NCBI RefSeq assembly: GCF_003217475.1 | Contig: NZ_QJSP01000016.1 | Span: forward strand, 1-64,000 | Source of the DNA: Williamsia limnetica | Lineage (GTDB): Bacteria > Actinomycetota > Actinomycetes > Mycobacteriales > Mycobacteriaceae | Direction of reading: 5' to 3' | DNA length: 64,000 bases | Shown here: positions 53,754 through 62,268 of the stretch, piece by piece | How the letters are laid out: the number at the start of each line of letters is the position of its first letter | Numbering within the stretch: the first letter of the stretch is position 1 | Made by a program: the position numbers and the translations under genes | Notes under the pieces: model-generated | Seen by the model: only the letters and a program-made list of their open reading frames with translations | What the model was told of the DNA's origin: nothing | Database searches by the model: none

Positions 53754-56273
53754 CTATCGCAGATGCCGGGCCGTCTCAGCGGCGGATGCGCTGGCGTGAA
53801 GGTATGGCCCCTGCGCTTGTGTACAGCCCAGGTCGGTCATCGCCCGCAGTTCGTCCGCACTGGAGACCCCATCTGCAATGACTACGAGGTTCTCTGAGCG
53901 GGCAATGCCCACGATGCTCTCCACCACAGTTCTCGCGAAGTGCGATGTCGAGTAGCGGTTGACGAATGACGCGGCAATCTTGATCCCGTTTACCGGTAGT
54001 TGTTCTAGCTGCTCCAACGACGAGTACCCCGACCCGAAATGATCAAGGACGATCCTCACGCCCAAAGCGCGCAGGTCTTCGAGCTGCGCGCGCGGAATCA
54101 CGATGCTTCGCCGGGTCCCGCTCTCGTCGCTGAACGCAGTCTCGCTGACTTCAAGTCGTACATCGGCTGGCCGGACGGACGATTTCTCGACCGCCTCCCG
54201 TATCCCGGTGACCAGGTGGACATCGCGGAACTGGCCGGCAGACACATTCACCGCCAGCGTCAACTCGCCGGGTCGGTACCCGAAAACGGTGGTCAGATCC
54301 GCCAGGGCTTCGACCATCACCTGACGGCCGAGCGTCTCAACAAGATTGGATTGTTCAGCAAGAGGCATGAACTCAGTCAGCGCGATCTCACCCCTGGTGG
54401 GGTGCATCCAACGCGGATGAGCTTCTACAGCCACAGGTAGTCCAGTCGCGGTGTCGTAGATGAGTTCATAGGAGTTCCGGACCTGCGCCTCGTTCCCCGC
54501 AGTATCGAGCGCCACACGCAGATCCTGCTCAAGTTGCTGGCGGTACTGAAACTTCTCTCGCAGAGGCACCGAAAAGAGCACGGCGCCAGCCCTGTCCGAT
54601 TGCTTGGCGTAGTACAACGCAATATCCGCATCGCGCAGCAGGTCGACCCCGCTGCGCTGCTCAGCGAGGAGGTCAGTACCGACGCTTCCTACGCTCGCGG
54701 TCATGCGGACACTGCCCGCGCCGGCCTCGATCGGGTCAGTGGCGATCGCCGCGAGGAGGTGGTCGGCCTGACCAGAAATCGATGCCCCAGGTGAGCTGGC
54801 AGGACTGATGACGACAAACTCGTCACCGCCGATACGGCCGACGACAGAGCCCGGTACTGCGGCGTGCAGGAGGCGTTGCGCCACAATGCGCAGCACCTCA
54901 TCGCCGTAGCTGTGGCCGAGTGAATCGTTGATCATCTTGAAGCGATCGAGATCGAGGTAGTGCACATTGACCAGCGGGACTGCTCCGCGCTCCGGCTTTG
55001 CGAGATCAAGCCGCGCAAGCAAGCCCGAACGGTTCAGGAGGCCAGTGAGCCCATCGTGAATTGCTCTGTGTCGCTGATCTTCTGCGTCGACGGTCTGCTC
55101 GGTGATGTCGGTCAGCGACGTAATCAGGGTTGGGTTGTCCTGATCGATGTCAAGAATGTGACAGCTCACCGAGAACCACCGAAGGCCGGCACCGGTCCGC
55201 CGGGCCCTACGACCGGTGAAGCCCACACCGGTCCGCAAGACTTTCGCGATGAGGTCCTCTCGCTGATCGTCTGGAAACTCGATCGGCAACGTCGCAATTC
55301 CCAGGCCGGGCACATCTGCGGGCGAAAGCCCTAACAGGTTGAAAGCCGCCGGGTTCGCCAACTCAATCACGCCCTCGGACGTCGCAACAATAATTGCTTC
55401 GTTCAGCTCGGAGATGACAGTGCCAAACCGCTCGATCGACTGCCGAGCCGACGCCATGTCAGCGCACAGGAGAACGAATCCCTCCCCCATCGCTGTCACG
55501 GAAATTCGAATGTTCAGCGACGCACCACTGGCATGACTGTGCACCGCATCGAGAGTTCCGCCGAGCGCCAATGCTGTCGGCGCATCGAACCGGGCATTGA
55601 CGACTTCGTGGAAAGGTCGCCCGACAGCAGCGTTCGCCGATAGTCCGTACACACGCTCTGCAGCCGGGTTCCAGGCTTCGATCACGCCGTCGGCGGTGAG
55701 CGCAATGACTGCATCGCTGACGTGATCGACCAACGCCGCCTGGTACTGCAACGCAGCCTCGGCCGCTTTTTTGGTCGATATGTCGCGCATGATCACCTGG
55801 AATGCTGGGCGGCCATCCCACTCCGTACGGACCGAGACAATCTCAGCGGGCTTGGTGGAACCATCGGCCAGGAGCATCAACGCCTCAGCAGGCTCGGTGG
55901 CAGCCCCGTCCTCCCCCAGATTCATGAGACGTTCAAGCATCTCCGGAATGGAATCGGGATGGACGAATTCAGTGATGTATCGGCCGATCATGTCCTCTTT
56001 GGATCGCACACGGGCTAGCCGCACACCTGCCGGATTGATGTAGACGACAACACCGGCCTCGTGCACCGCGATCGCGTCGGGGCTCAATTCCACCAGCAGT
56101 CGATACCGCTGGGCTATTGCCGACGAAGACTCGGTGTCGGTGGATACCTCTGCCGGCGAAAGAAAGCCGCCAGACGTTGGATCGGCACTACTCACCCCAA
56201 TTTCACCCCCCGTCATTGCGCGCGTCCCCACCGGACATTCTGTCCAGCCTGGATCAAGTGCCGCCGGCTCCAT
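53754..56273 (-). CDS. PAS-PAS-PAS-GGDEF-degenerate EAL signalling protein, 839 aa
   Basis: Three PAS-like sensor domains (about 50-170, 175-275, 285-395), a diguanylate cyclase domain with intact RIGGDEF (GGDEF at 482-486) and no RxxD inhibition site before it. The EAL-type domain (about 595-839) has key residues altered: EAL reads EAH (617-619), DDFGTG reads DHFGSG, the LKID Asp is Ala, and the AEGVE Glu is changed (ADGVS). Synthesis of cyclic di-GMP is plausible; breakdown is not. No membrane segments. Start uncertain; an ATG at 56216 is an alternative. Confidence 0.85.
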   Translation of the reverse strand: MEPAALDPGWTECPVGTRAMTGGEIGVSSADPTSGGFLSPAEVSTDTESSSAIAQRYRLLVELSPDAIAVHEAGVVVYINPAGVRLARVRSKEDMIGRYITEFVHPDSIPEMLERLMNLGEDGAATEPAEALMLLADGSTKPAEIVSVRTEWDGRPAFQVIMRDISTKKAAEAALQYQAALVDHVSDAVIALTADGVIEAWNPAAERVYGLSANAAVGRPFHEVVNARFDAPTALALGGTLDAVHSHASGASLNIRISVTAMGEGFVLLCADMASARQSIERFGTVISELNEAIIVATSEGVIELANPAAFNLLGLSPADVPGLGIATLPIEFPDDQREDLIAKVLRTGVGFTGRRARRTGAGLRWFSVSCHILDIDQDNPTLITSLTDITEQTVDAEDQRHRAIHDGLTGLLNRSGLLARLDLAKPERGAVPLVNVHYLDLDRFKMINDSLGHSYGDEVLRIVAQRLLHAAVPGSVVGRIGGDEFVVISPASSPGASISGQADHLLAAIATDPIEAGAGSVRMTASVGSVGTDLLAEQRSGVDLLRDADIALYYAKQSDRAGAVLFSVPLREKFQYRQQLEQDLRVALDTAGNEAQVRNSYELIYDTATGLPVAVEAHPRWMHPTRGEIALTEFMPLAEQSNLVETLGRQVMVEALADLTTVFGYRPGELTLAVNVSAGQFRDVHLVTGIREAVEKSSVRPADVRLEVSETAFSDESGTRRSIVIPRAQLEDLRALGVRIVLDHFGSGYSSLEQLEQLPVNGIKIAASFVNRYSTSHFARTVVESIVGIARSENLVVIADGVSSADELRAMTDLGCTQAQGPYLHASASAAETARHLR

Positions 56274-56405
56274 TGAAGCAGCAAATCAACCTTTAACCCA
56301 CACCTAGAAAACAAACGGACATCGCAGAAACGTGCCAGGTCAGGGACCGTAGGAGCGCACGAGTCCTCGTGTGCCTTTGCTTTGCTAAAGAGATGAGAGA
56401 CCACT

Positions 56406-57590
56406 ATGAATATCAATACTCGCAGACAGCCCATCAACATCACCGGGGTCGGGGCCGTCACTGCCTACGGATGGGGTCGGGAAGCGCTGTGGACCGGCCT
56501 CGCCTCGGGTAAGCCCGCCGCTCAATTGACTGCCGGTTTCGGGAAAACAATTGAGGAGTCGGGATGGGTCGCCACCATTCCGTCCGGAGGAGATCTGGCA
56601 GACGGATCTACCCGCTTTGCTCGAGCGATGAGGTGGGCAGCCCGCGACGCCATCGAAGATGCCTACGCACGTGGCTGGACTCCCGGTCAGCGGGTCGGCC
56701 TTGTCCACGCCACCGTGCTCGGTGACCTCGAGCTGGGTCGCGCCTTCCAACCAGGGCAAGGATCGCAACTGTCGATCCGGGAGTACCTGGGTATGGCGCC
56801 TTCGACACCCGCGTCGACCTTGATGCAGGACTACGGTTTCCACGGTCCAGCGGTCAACGTCTCGGCGATGTGCACGTCCGGAACCGTTGCGATCCTGACC
56901 GCCAAGATGTGGCTCGACAACGACATAGTCGATGACGTCCTGGTCTTGTCCACCGATCTGTCCGCAACGCCGGAGGTCGTGTCGACCTTCGTTCGGCTGG
57001 GTGTTGCGATCACCGATGCTGAACCGCTCGATGCCTGCCGGCCGTTCCAAGAAGACAGCCGCGGTTTCGTCTTCGGCGAAGCCGCGGTGGGTTTCGTGAT
57101 GTCCAAACAAGAGACCGACAGCTACCTGAACGTCTTGGGCGGGGCGATGAGTCACGACGGCTTCCACGTCACCTCGGTCGATCCCTCGCTCACCCACGTG
57201 AAGTCGTGCTTCACAGATGCGCTGGCCGACGCAGACGTATCGGCGGACCAGGTCAGGTATCTCAACGCTCACGGGCCGGGCACCAAACAGTGTGATGCCG
57301 CCGAAGCCGCGGCCGCGTCAGCGCTGTTGCCGGCAGACGTAGGTATTTACTCCGTCAAGCCCCTCACGGGCCACTGCCAGGCGGCGGCCGCCGCAGTAGA
57401 GATCGCGGCGGTGGCCATGAGCTTCACCCAGCGTGCAGTGCCGGCGACCCCGACAGTGGCCAAAGGCGATCAGCGCCTCGTCGACGGGTTGACCCCAGCC
57501 ACGCCCGGAATCACCTTGAAGTCGTCGCTGGGTATGGGCGGGCACAACTCGGTCACGGTCCTCGCCCCACCGACGTCGTCGAGTAGCTGA
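56406..57590 (+). CDS. beta-ketoacyl synthase-like enzyme, 394 aa
   Basis: Thiolase-fold ketosynthase. Catalytic triad present: Cys156 (NVSAMCTSGT), His289 (NAHGPGTKQCD) and His323 (KPLTGHCQAA), with a Gly-rich C-terminus (SSLGMGGHNSV). The length is that of single-domain KAS II/chain-length-factor type enzymes. It stands alone without acyl carrier protein or reductase genes, so the product is unknown; a role in a dispersed lipid or polyketide pathway is possible. Confidence 0.85.
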   Translation: MNINTRRQPINITGVGAVTAYGWGREALWTGLASGKPAAQLTAGFGKTIEESGWVATIPSGGDLADGSTRFARAMRWAARDAIEDAYARGWTPGQRVGLVHATVLGDLELGRAFQPGQGSQLSIREYLGMAPSTPASTLMQDYGFHGPAVNVSAMCTSGTVAILTAKMWLDNDIVDDVLVLSTDLSATPEVVSTFVRLGVAITDAEPLDACRPFQEDSRGFVFGEAAVGFVMSKQETDSYLNVLGGAMSHDGFHVTSVDPSLTHVKSCFTDALADADVSADQVRYLNAHGPGTKQCDAAEAAAASALLPADVGIYSVKPLTGHCQAAAAAVEIAAVAMSFTQRAVPATPTVAKGDQRLVDGLTPATPGITLKSSLGMGGHNSVTVLAPPTSSSS

Positions 57591-57606
57591 TCGTCGTAGG
57601 ACTTGG

Positions 57607-57652
57607 GTGGGGCGGCGCGCGAAGGGTGGTCAGTCAGCCCGCGCCGCCCCAC
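57607..57652 (+). terminator. intrinsic hairpin after the ketosynthase gene
   Basis: A perfect 12-bp stem GTGGGGCGGCGC / GCGCCGCCCCAC around a 22-base loop, 17 bases downstream of the stop. Confidence 0.65.
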
Positions 57653-57815
57653 GCAGGGTCGGTACACGCAGCTCAGCGCCGGAGATCCCCGAAAAACCAA
57701 CCTGATGCTAATTCAGATTCCTGCGGTGTGTCGTGCCCTCGTATGTCTGGGATTGCGGCAGCATGAGCAGCGGCGTCCAGGAAGAACATTTTTCCTACCG
57801 GAAAGGGGTCAGCTC

Positions 57816-58109
57816 ATGCCACAACGGCATAAAGGCGATCGCGACCAGGTCACCGTTCGACCACTGAAGCAGCTTGGCGTCAACGAGGTTGCCGATCGGG
57901 CAGGCTACTCCGCGAGCCAGTACGTGGCGGACTTCCTGGCGATCGCACTCGGACACCCCGAGCTGGTTGCGGGCCCGGACAAAAAGAAGGGGCAGCCGAG
58001 CAGTGCGCTTCCCGGTATGCCCAGTGAGCAAGAGCTGCGTGCCATCCAGGAGCAACTGGATCGCAGAGGACGCGCGGACGCTGGCCAGGAGGTCGTCACC
58101 GCCGCCTAA
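57816..58109 (+). CDS. small regulator-like protein upstream of rep, 97 aa
   Basis: Residues 8-45 (DQVTVRPLKQLGVNEVADRA, then YSASQYVADFLAIALGHPEL) have the strand-helix-helix look of a ribbon-helix-helix or similar antitoxin/copy-control protein; the rest is polar with an acidic helix. GAAAGG precedes ATG 57816. It lies directly before the replication gene, where copy-number repressors are often found. Confidence 0.5.
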   Translation: MPQRHKGDRDQVTVRPLKQLGVNEVADRAGYSASQYVADFLAIALGHPELVAGPDKKKGQPSSALPGMPSEQELRAIQEQLDRRGRADAGQEVVTAA

Positions 58110-58133
58110 CTGAAACTTTGAGCGTCAATAACT

Positions 58134-58241
58134 GAAAAAGAACAAGCCCCCCGGCTGGAACCGGAGAGCCTGTTCGAAGTTTTGAGAGAAGAGTTCGCCG
58201 CTCCGCTCTCGATATCCCCGAAGGGACTGTCTTGCGTGACA
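58134..58241 (-). ncRNA. candidate antisense RNA over the rep leader
   Basis: The minus strand carries TTGCAC (58277-58272), an 18-base spacer and TACCCT (58253-58248), predicting a start near 58241. About 105 bases later a textbook intrinsic terminator follows. The RNA would cover the rep ribosome binding site and start codon. The start codon itself lies in the loop of CTGTC-TTGCGT-GACAG, suitable for loop-loop pairing. This is the architecture of plasmid copy-control countertranscripts; promoter strength and existence of the RNA are unproven. Confidence 0.5.
58135..58175 (-). terminator. intrinsic terminator on the minus strand
   Basis: Read leftward: GAACAGGCTCTCCGG, loop TTCCAG, CCGGGGGGCTTGTTC (15 pairs, three of them G-T), then TTTTT. 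No minus-strand gene lies upstream of it within the rep region, so its presence calls for a minus-strand transcript. Confidence 0.7.
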
Positions 58242-59488
58242 GGTCTCAGGGTAGCGCGCACCCTAAGGGGTGTGCAATCCCTGCACATAACGTGTCGGAC
58301 ACAACCTCCGACGTATCACTCGCGCCCCGCCGTTACTGCGGGTCCACTCCCCTGCGCCCGCGCCGTGGCCACGCCACAACTGCCCGCGGCCGCCTGTTCG
58401 CGATCATCGCCCACGCCAGCCCCGGCAAAGACGCCGACTCGATCCTGGCCAAGATGGGCGTGCGCGACAGCATCGCCCTAGACCTCGGCCGCGACGCCTA
58501 CGCCGGTGTTCCGTGTTGGAACAGCGACGAACACTGGATCACCTGGGCAGTGCCGGTCGCCTACGCCCAGTACTACAAGCAGATCCGGCACCGCATCGGC
58601 GCTCACAGCACAGAGCACCGCAAAGACGACATCTCACTCAAGACCCTGATTAAAATCGCCGCTGCACACGCTGTGCGCGCTGACTACGGCACTGGCCGCA
58701 ACTGCCGGCCGACCGTCGACCTCATCGCCGAGATGACCGGCCACGGCGAGCGCACCGTTCAACGTGCCCGCCAAGTACTCCGGCTCATCGGCGTCGCAAC
58801 GGAGATCTTTCGCGGCCGCCAACGCACCCTCAACGAACGCCTCGCTTCCCACCGCGTCGGAAGCAGCGCCCAGGGATGGGCGTCGGTCTACGCGCTCCAC
58901 AGCCCACAGCTTGTGGATAAATCCGCAGGTAACAGTGTCGCGGCACCCCACCTCGGAGAGCACCCTTTAGGGTGCCTATCCCCCCTTGGTAACTACTCAC
59001 TAACCCCCACCAGCACAGCTGGGAAGCTCAAAGGCCGCGCTGCGCGCGACCAAGCTCCAGACAGGACGAGGTGGATCGGGCCTGAACCCGACGAGAAAGG
59101 GCTCCTGCTGGCGTCCAGATGGCGCCAGGACCCACGAACTCCGACTTGGGCCCGTCGATACACCCCAGCCGCATGGTCACACGTTCTGGCTAAACCAGCC
59201 GCCCATGGATGGACCTGCCGCGACCTCAATGCACTGCTCCGCGACTACACGCTCGCCGGCAACGGCAACTGGATTGCAGCGCGTCCACATCGCCCAATCC
59301 CACTGCTCGCGATGATCCTCAATCAGCACGACGACCTGCGCAACCGGCCGGCGGCTATCGATGATGCGCGTGAAGACGAGGCCAACCACCTGCGGATCGC
59401 CGCTGCTGCCTGTCCTCGTTGCGACGATAAGGGCTGGGCCCTCCCCTACTCCGACGTCGCTGTGCGCTGCACACACGGGGCTCAATGA
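58232..59488 (+). CDS. rep: putative plasmid replication initiator, 418 aa
   Basis: Soluble DNA-binding protein with a helix-turn-helix near residues 155-195 (TVDLIAEMTGHGERTVQRAR) and a C-terminal Cys pair plus Cys-His (CPRCDDKGWALPYSDVAVRC), as in several actinobacterial plasmid Rep proteins. TTG 58232 is used because AAGGGA lies 5 bases before it; GTG 58292 is an alternative. Context supports Rep: next to parAB and the repeat array, an antisense RNA candidate over its start, and DnaA-box-like TGTGGATAA inside the gene (58912-58920) and TGTGGATCA just after it (59553-59561). No helicase or primase motif is evident. Confidence 0.6.
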   Translation: MRDRSQGSAHPKGCAIPAHNVSDTTSDVSLAPRRYCGSTPLRPRRGHATTARGRLFAIIAHASPGKDADSILAKMGVRDSIALDLGRDAYAGVPCWNSDEHWITWAVPVAYAQYYKQIRHRIGAHSTEHRKDDISLKTLIKIAAAHAVRADYGTGRNCRPTVDLIAEMTGHGERTVQRARQVLRLIGVATEIFRGRQRTLNERLASHRVGSSAQGWASVYALHSPQLVDKSAGNSVAAPHLGEHPLGCLSPLGNYSLTPTSTAGKLKGRAARDQAPDRTRWIGPEPDEKGLLLASRWRQDPRTPTWARRYTPAAWSHVLAKPAAHGWTCRDLNALLRDYTLAGNGNWIAARPHRPIPLLAMILNQHDDLRNRPAAIDDAREDEANHLRIAAAACPRCDDKGWALPYSDVAVRCTHGAQ

Positions 59489-59577
59489 CCCGGCGTGTGC
59501 GCACTTCAGAGGTGGTGGATCACGCTCGCTCCGCCCACCGCCGGGCGTGGATTGTGGATCAACCACCGACCGTGAGC

Positions 59578-59830
59578 AGTGTTGTAACGTTAGAATGTTG
59601 GAACGCTGTAACATTTTAATGTTCAACATATTGAACACTGGAACGTTGCATGTTTACAATGGCTTAGCGCTGCAATCGCATAACATTGAAAGTGCGTAAC
59701 TGCAGAACGTTCCATGCCTACAAGCCCTGAACGTTGTAGTGTTCAAGTGTTGCAACGCTGGTTCGTTTAAAGCCTGGTTCCGCCAAATGCACAACGTTGT
59801 AACGGCACAACGTTTGACTACTGCAGTTCT
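59578..59830. repeat. octad-repeat array (probable centromere or origin iterons)
   Basis: About 32 degenerate copies of the 6-mer A(A/G)(C/T)(G/A)(T/C)T followed by two free bases, stepping every 8 bases. Examples: AACGTT at 59586, AATGTT 59594, AACGCT 59602, AACATT 59610, AATGTT 59618, AACACT 59634, AACGTT 59642, AACATT 59682, AACGTT 59706 and 59730, AGTGTT 59738 and 59746, AACGCT 59754. The phase slips by one base before 59793 and continues with AACGTT at 59793 and 59809. AT-rich relative to surroundings. Located just before parA, a further three perfect copies follow parB. Confidence 0.8.
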
Positions 59831-59856
59831 GCCGTTACAACTCTGAAAGGACGCCC

Positions 59857-60573
59857 ATGACGTACATCATCGTCTGTCACTCCCGCAAGGGAGGGGTGGG
59901 CAAGAGCACGCTCGCCTACGAACTTGCATGGCAATTGGACGCAGTACTTGTGGACCTGGAGCACGACGGTGGGGGAGTGACGAAGAAATGGGGCGACCGT
60001 CCCCTCGACCGGGTGCGCATCCCGATCTTGGACTCCATCCGCTCCGGTGGGACGCCCAAACCGTTGAAAGGCTTTCACAAACCGCGGTTAATTCCTGGAC
60101 ACCCTGACCTTTACGACCAGGCCCCGGATGAGAACGCCATGGCCGACGCGCTGATGAAGTGGGCAAATGAGTGGGACACCGACTGGGTGGTCGTAGACAC
60201 TCACCCTGGTGCCAGCCCGCACGCTCATGGCGCTATGACAGTCGCCAACATCGTTTTGGCGCCGACGCCGCTGCGCATCTCGGATCTGGATGCGACTGAA
60301 CAGATGGTCGCCGACATGGTGGACTATCCCGTTGTCATTTCGCCAACGATGGTGCCGCCGGTCCCGGCCGCAAACCTCATCAAACGGCTCGAGAAGATCG
60401 TCGCCGGAACACCGGTGCAAGTAGCGCCGCCCATCCCCGAGGCTCGCGCCGTCGGCACCCGAACCAAACGCGTCGCCATCACCTCCGAGGATCCGCCTCC
60501 CAAAGCGCTGGCCAAGGTGGCCACTGCCCTTACTGAAACAGCCGAGTTTGTGAAGGAGTACGTGCGGTCATGA
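59857..60573 (+). CDS. parA: ParA partition ATPase, 238 aa
   Basis: Small ParA of type Ib style, without the N-terminal HTH of larger ParA proteins. Deviant Walker A SRKGGVGKST near residue 10; DWVVVDTHPGASPHAHGA carries the Walker B-like Asp near 112. Binds ATP and nucleoid DNA and moves plasmid copies through contact with ParB on the centromere. GAAAGGA precedes the ATG. It overlaps parB by 4 bases. Confidence 0.9.
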   Translation: MTYIIVCHSRKGGVGKSTLAYELAWQLDAVLVDLEHDGGGVTKKWGDRPLDRVRIPILDSIRSGGTPKPLKGFHKPRLIPGHPDLYDQAPDENAMADALMKWANEWDTDWVVVDTHPGASPHAHGAMTVANIVLAPTPLRISDLDATEQMVADMVDYPVVISPTMVPPVPAANLIKRLEKIVAGTPVQVAPPIPEARAVGTRTKRVAITSEDPPPKALAKVATALTETAEFVKEYVRS

Positions 60574-61052
60574 GCGGTCTCGACGCCCTGAGGCAACAAA
60601 ACAACCGAGGTAAGGGAGGCGGCCGGTCAGTACCGCCAGCACGGCACAAGCCTCGTGAAACTCCTGTGGAGCTCGCACCACCTCCTACTCCCGTTGCGGA
60701 GACGCCGGCCGCGCCGACAACGCCCGCGTCACCGCCCAGAAAAGAACGCGCTGTGTCGCCGCCGACAGCCGCGACCAAAAGCGAGCCAGCCACTGGAGCA
60801 GCAGCACCCGCAACCACCAAGCCGGAAAAGGTTGCGCCGAGCACGATCTATTTCGACAAAGAGTCCGATGACTGGCTAGAGCAAGCGTGCATTATCGGTC
60901 GCCAAGGCCGCCCGAAGATCGACACGCGAAGCGGATTCGTACGGCTCGCGGTACGACTTCTAGCCGAAACCATGTCTCCGGAAGAAGCAGTGGCCCACCT
61001 GCGTGCCCATGCTGACAGCAACACCAACCGAACCGGCCGTCCACGCCTCTAA
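60570..61052 (+). CDS. parB: ParB-type centromere-binding protein, RHH-like, 160 aa
   Basis: The first 90 residues are Pro/Ala/Thr-rich and disordered with a basic start (ParA-contacting tails are usual here). Residues 95-150 have the ribbon-helix-helix order: a strand STIYFDKES, then DDWLEQACIIGR and TRSGFVRLAVRLLAETMS. RHH ParB proteins bind short tandem repeats, matching the octads before parA and directly after this gene. Translation is coupled to parA. Confidence 0.75.
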   Translation: MSGLDALRQQNNRGKGGGRSVPPARHKPRETPVELAPPPTPVAETPAAPTTPASPPRKERAVSPPTAATKSEPATGAAAPATTKPEKVAPSTIYFDKESDDWLEQACIIGRQGRPKIDTRSGFVRLAVRLLAETMSPEEAVAHLRAHADSNTNRTGRPRL

Positions 61053-61080
61053 CGTTTCAACGTTCTAACGTTACAACTAC
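61051..61080. repeat. second octad block, three perfect units
   Basis: AACGTT at 61051, 61059 and 61067, exactly 8 bases apart, then AACTAC at 61075. Same unit and spacing as the large array before parA. It starts at the parB stop codon and lies before the DUF2637 gene, so it could also act as an operator for that gene. Confidence 0.75.
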
Positions 61081-61147
61081 CGCTCGACATAAGTCGGTCC
61101 TGGCGGTGTTTGCCCACCAACCAGGACCTCGACCACAGACAGGACCT

Positions 61148-61939
61148 GTGACCGTGACTACTGACTCTAAACGCCCGCCCATCGAACGGATCGCTGTTGC
61201 AACAGCCATTGCCGTCACAGTTGTTCTGGCCTTGGGCAGCTTCGCACTGAGCTTCTCGGCGCTGTGGGACATCGCTACAGAGATCTGGCCCCAGCGTGAA
61301 CTCTCCTGGATCGCGCCTGTGCTGATCGACGGAACGATCCTGCAGGCCACCATCTCGCTCGTTGCGGCAGCCAGCGATCCGACTCCGGCCCGGCGCCGGT
61401 TCTTCTGGCTCTTGCTCGCCGTGGCCGCCGTCATTAGTATCAGCGGCAACGCATTACACGCCTATGTCACCGGGACCGGGTCACTCTCACCGGTCGCGGC
61501 GGTCATCGGTGGGACGATCCCGCCGGCCTTTCTTTTGCTCTCAACCCACGGCCTAATTTTGCTCATCCGTCCGAGCGCCCGTCCGACACCGGAACCGTTC
61601 GCACACGAGCTATCGAGCGATGTTCTGGCGGCAGAGATCGATGACCAGGACCTAGTCGACGTCGAGAGCAGCGAGGCGCAGCCAGTCGAGGAACGACCCG
61701 TAGGGGAGTACCTCGAACCGGCACGTCACCTACGAGAGCAAACGAACTCCACTACCGAGACCCCGACGATCGCCCGCATCCTGTGGCTCGCAGAAAGTCG
61801 CCCCGCGCTGTCCAAGCGGGCCATTGGGGCCCAGGTGAACGTGCACCACAACACGGTGGCCCGGCTCCTCGATGCGTGGGCCGCCTACGCCCCGGTCTAC
61901 TGGGAAACCGAACGGATCGACGAGCTGGCCCCCGCCTAA
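61148..61939 (+). CDS. DUF2637 membrane protein with HTH tail, 263 aa
   Basis: Four membrane helices in residues 12-145 (AVATAIAVTVVLALGSFALS, LSWIAPVLIDGTILQATISL, FFWLLLAVAAVISISGNALH, AAVIGGTIPPAFLLLSTHGL), the DUF2637 layout with the conserved region around APVLIDG and the helix HAYV. The tail (about 205-255) holds a helix-turn-helix-like segment KRAIGAQVNVHHNTVARLLD. DUF2637 proteins accompany plasmid spread and maintenance genes in actinobacteria. GTG 61148 follows AGGA. Encoded after parAB. Confidence 0.75.
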   Translation: MTVTTDSKRPPIERIAVATAIAVTVVLALGSFALSFSALWDIATEIWPQRELSWIAPVLIDGTILQATISLVAAASDPTPARRRFFWLLLAVAAVISISGNALHAYVTGTGSLSPVAAVIGGTIPPAFLLLSTHGLILLIRPSARPTPEPFAHELSSDVLAAEIDDQDLVDVESSEAQPVEERPVGEYLEPARHLREQTNSTTETPTIARILWLAESRPALSKRAIGAQVNVHHNTVARLLDAWAAYAPVYWETERIDELAPA

Positions 61940-62268
61940 GGCGGCCGCCGGTCAGGAACTCGAATTTGGCTCGCAGGAAGCCAAAACTGGCTCTCCAGAA
62001 AGCATTTAGCGTTAGCGCTGCTCACCTCACAAGTAACCAGGCCCGCCCAAATTCCAGAACTCATACGAATCCAGGCCAACTGGCGCCCCGGCTGCACTCG
62101 CTCGATACGAACACCGAAGGCCCGCGTCTCCAACGACACCGGACTCCGGCCGGCGGTCAAGAACGCCCAGCTAAGAGTCGGCAACAGGTGGACCTCCACC
62201 TGTCGTGGGGGGTCGAAAATATGCAGAGTGGGGGAGTGCTGCCAAAAGTCGAACATAGTTTCGATATA
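61940..62268. other. non-coding stretch with one palindrome
   Basis: No gene supported. It contains the perfect 9-bp inverted repeat ACAGGTGGA-CC-TCCACCTGT at 62184-62203, which could be an operator or a small terminator, and a run of short AT-rich motifs near 62255-62275 where the truncated TetR gene begins. Confidence 0.5.
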
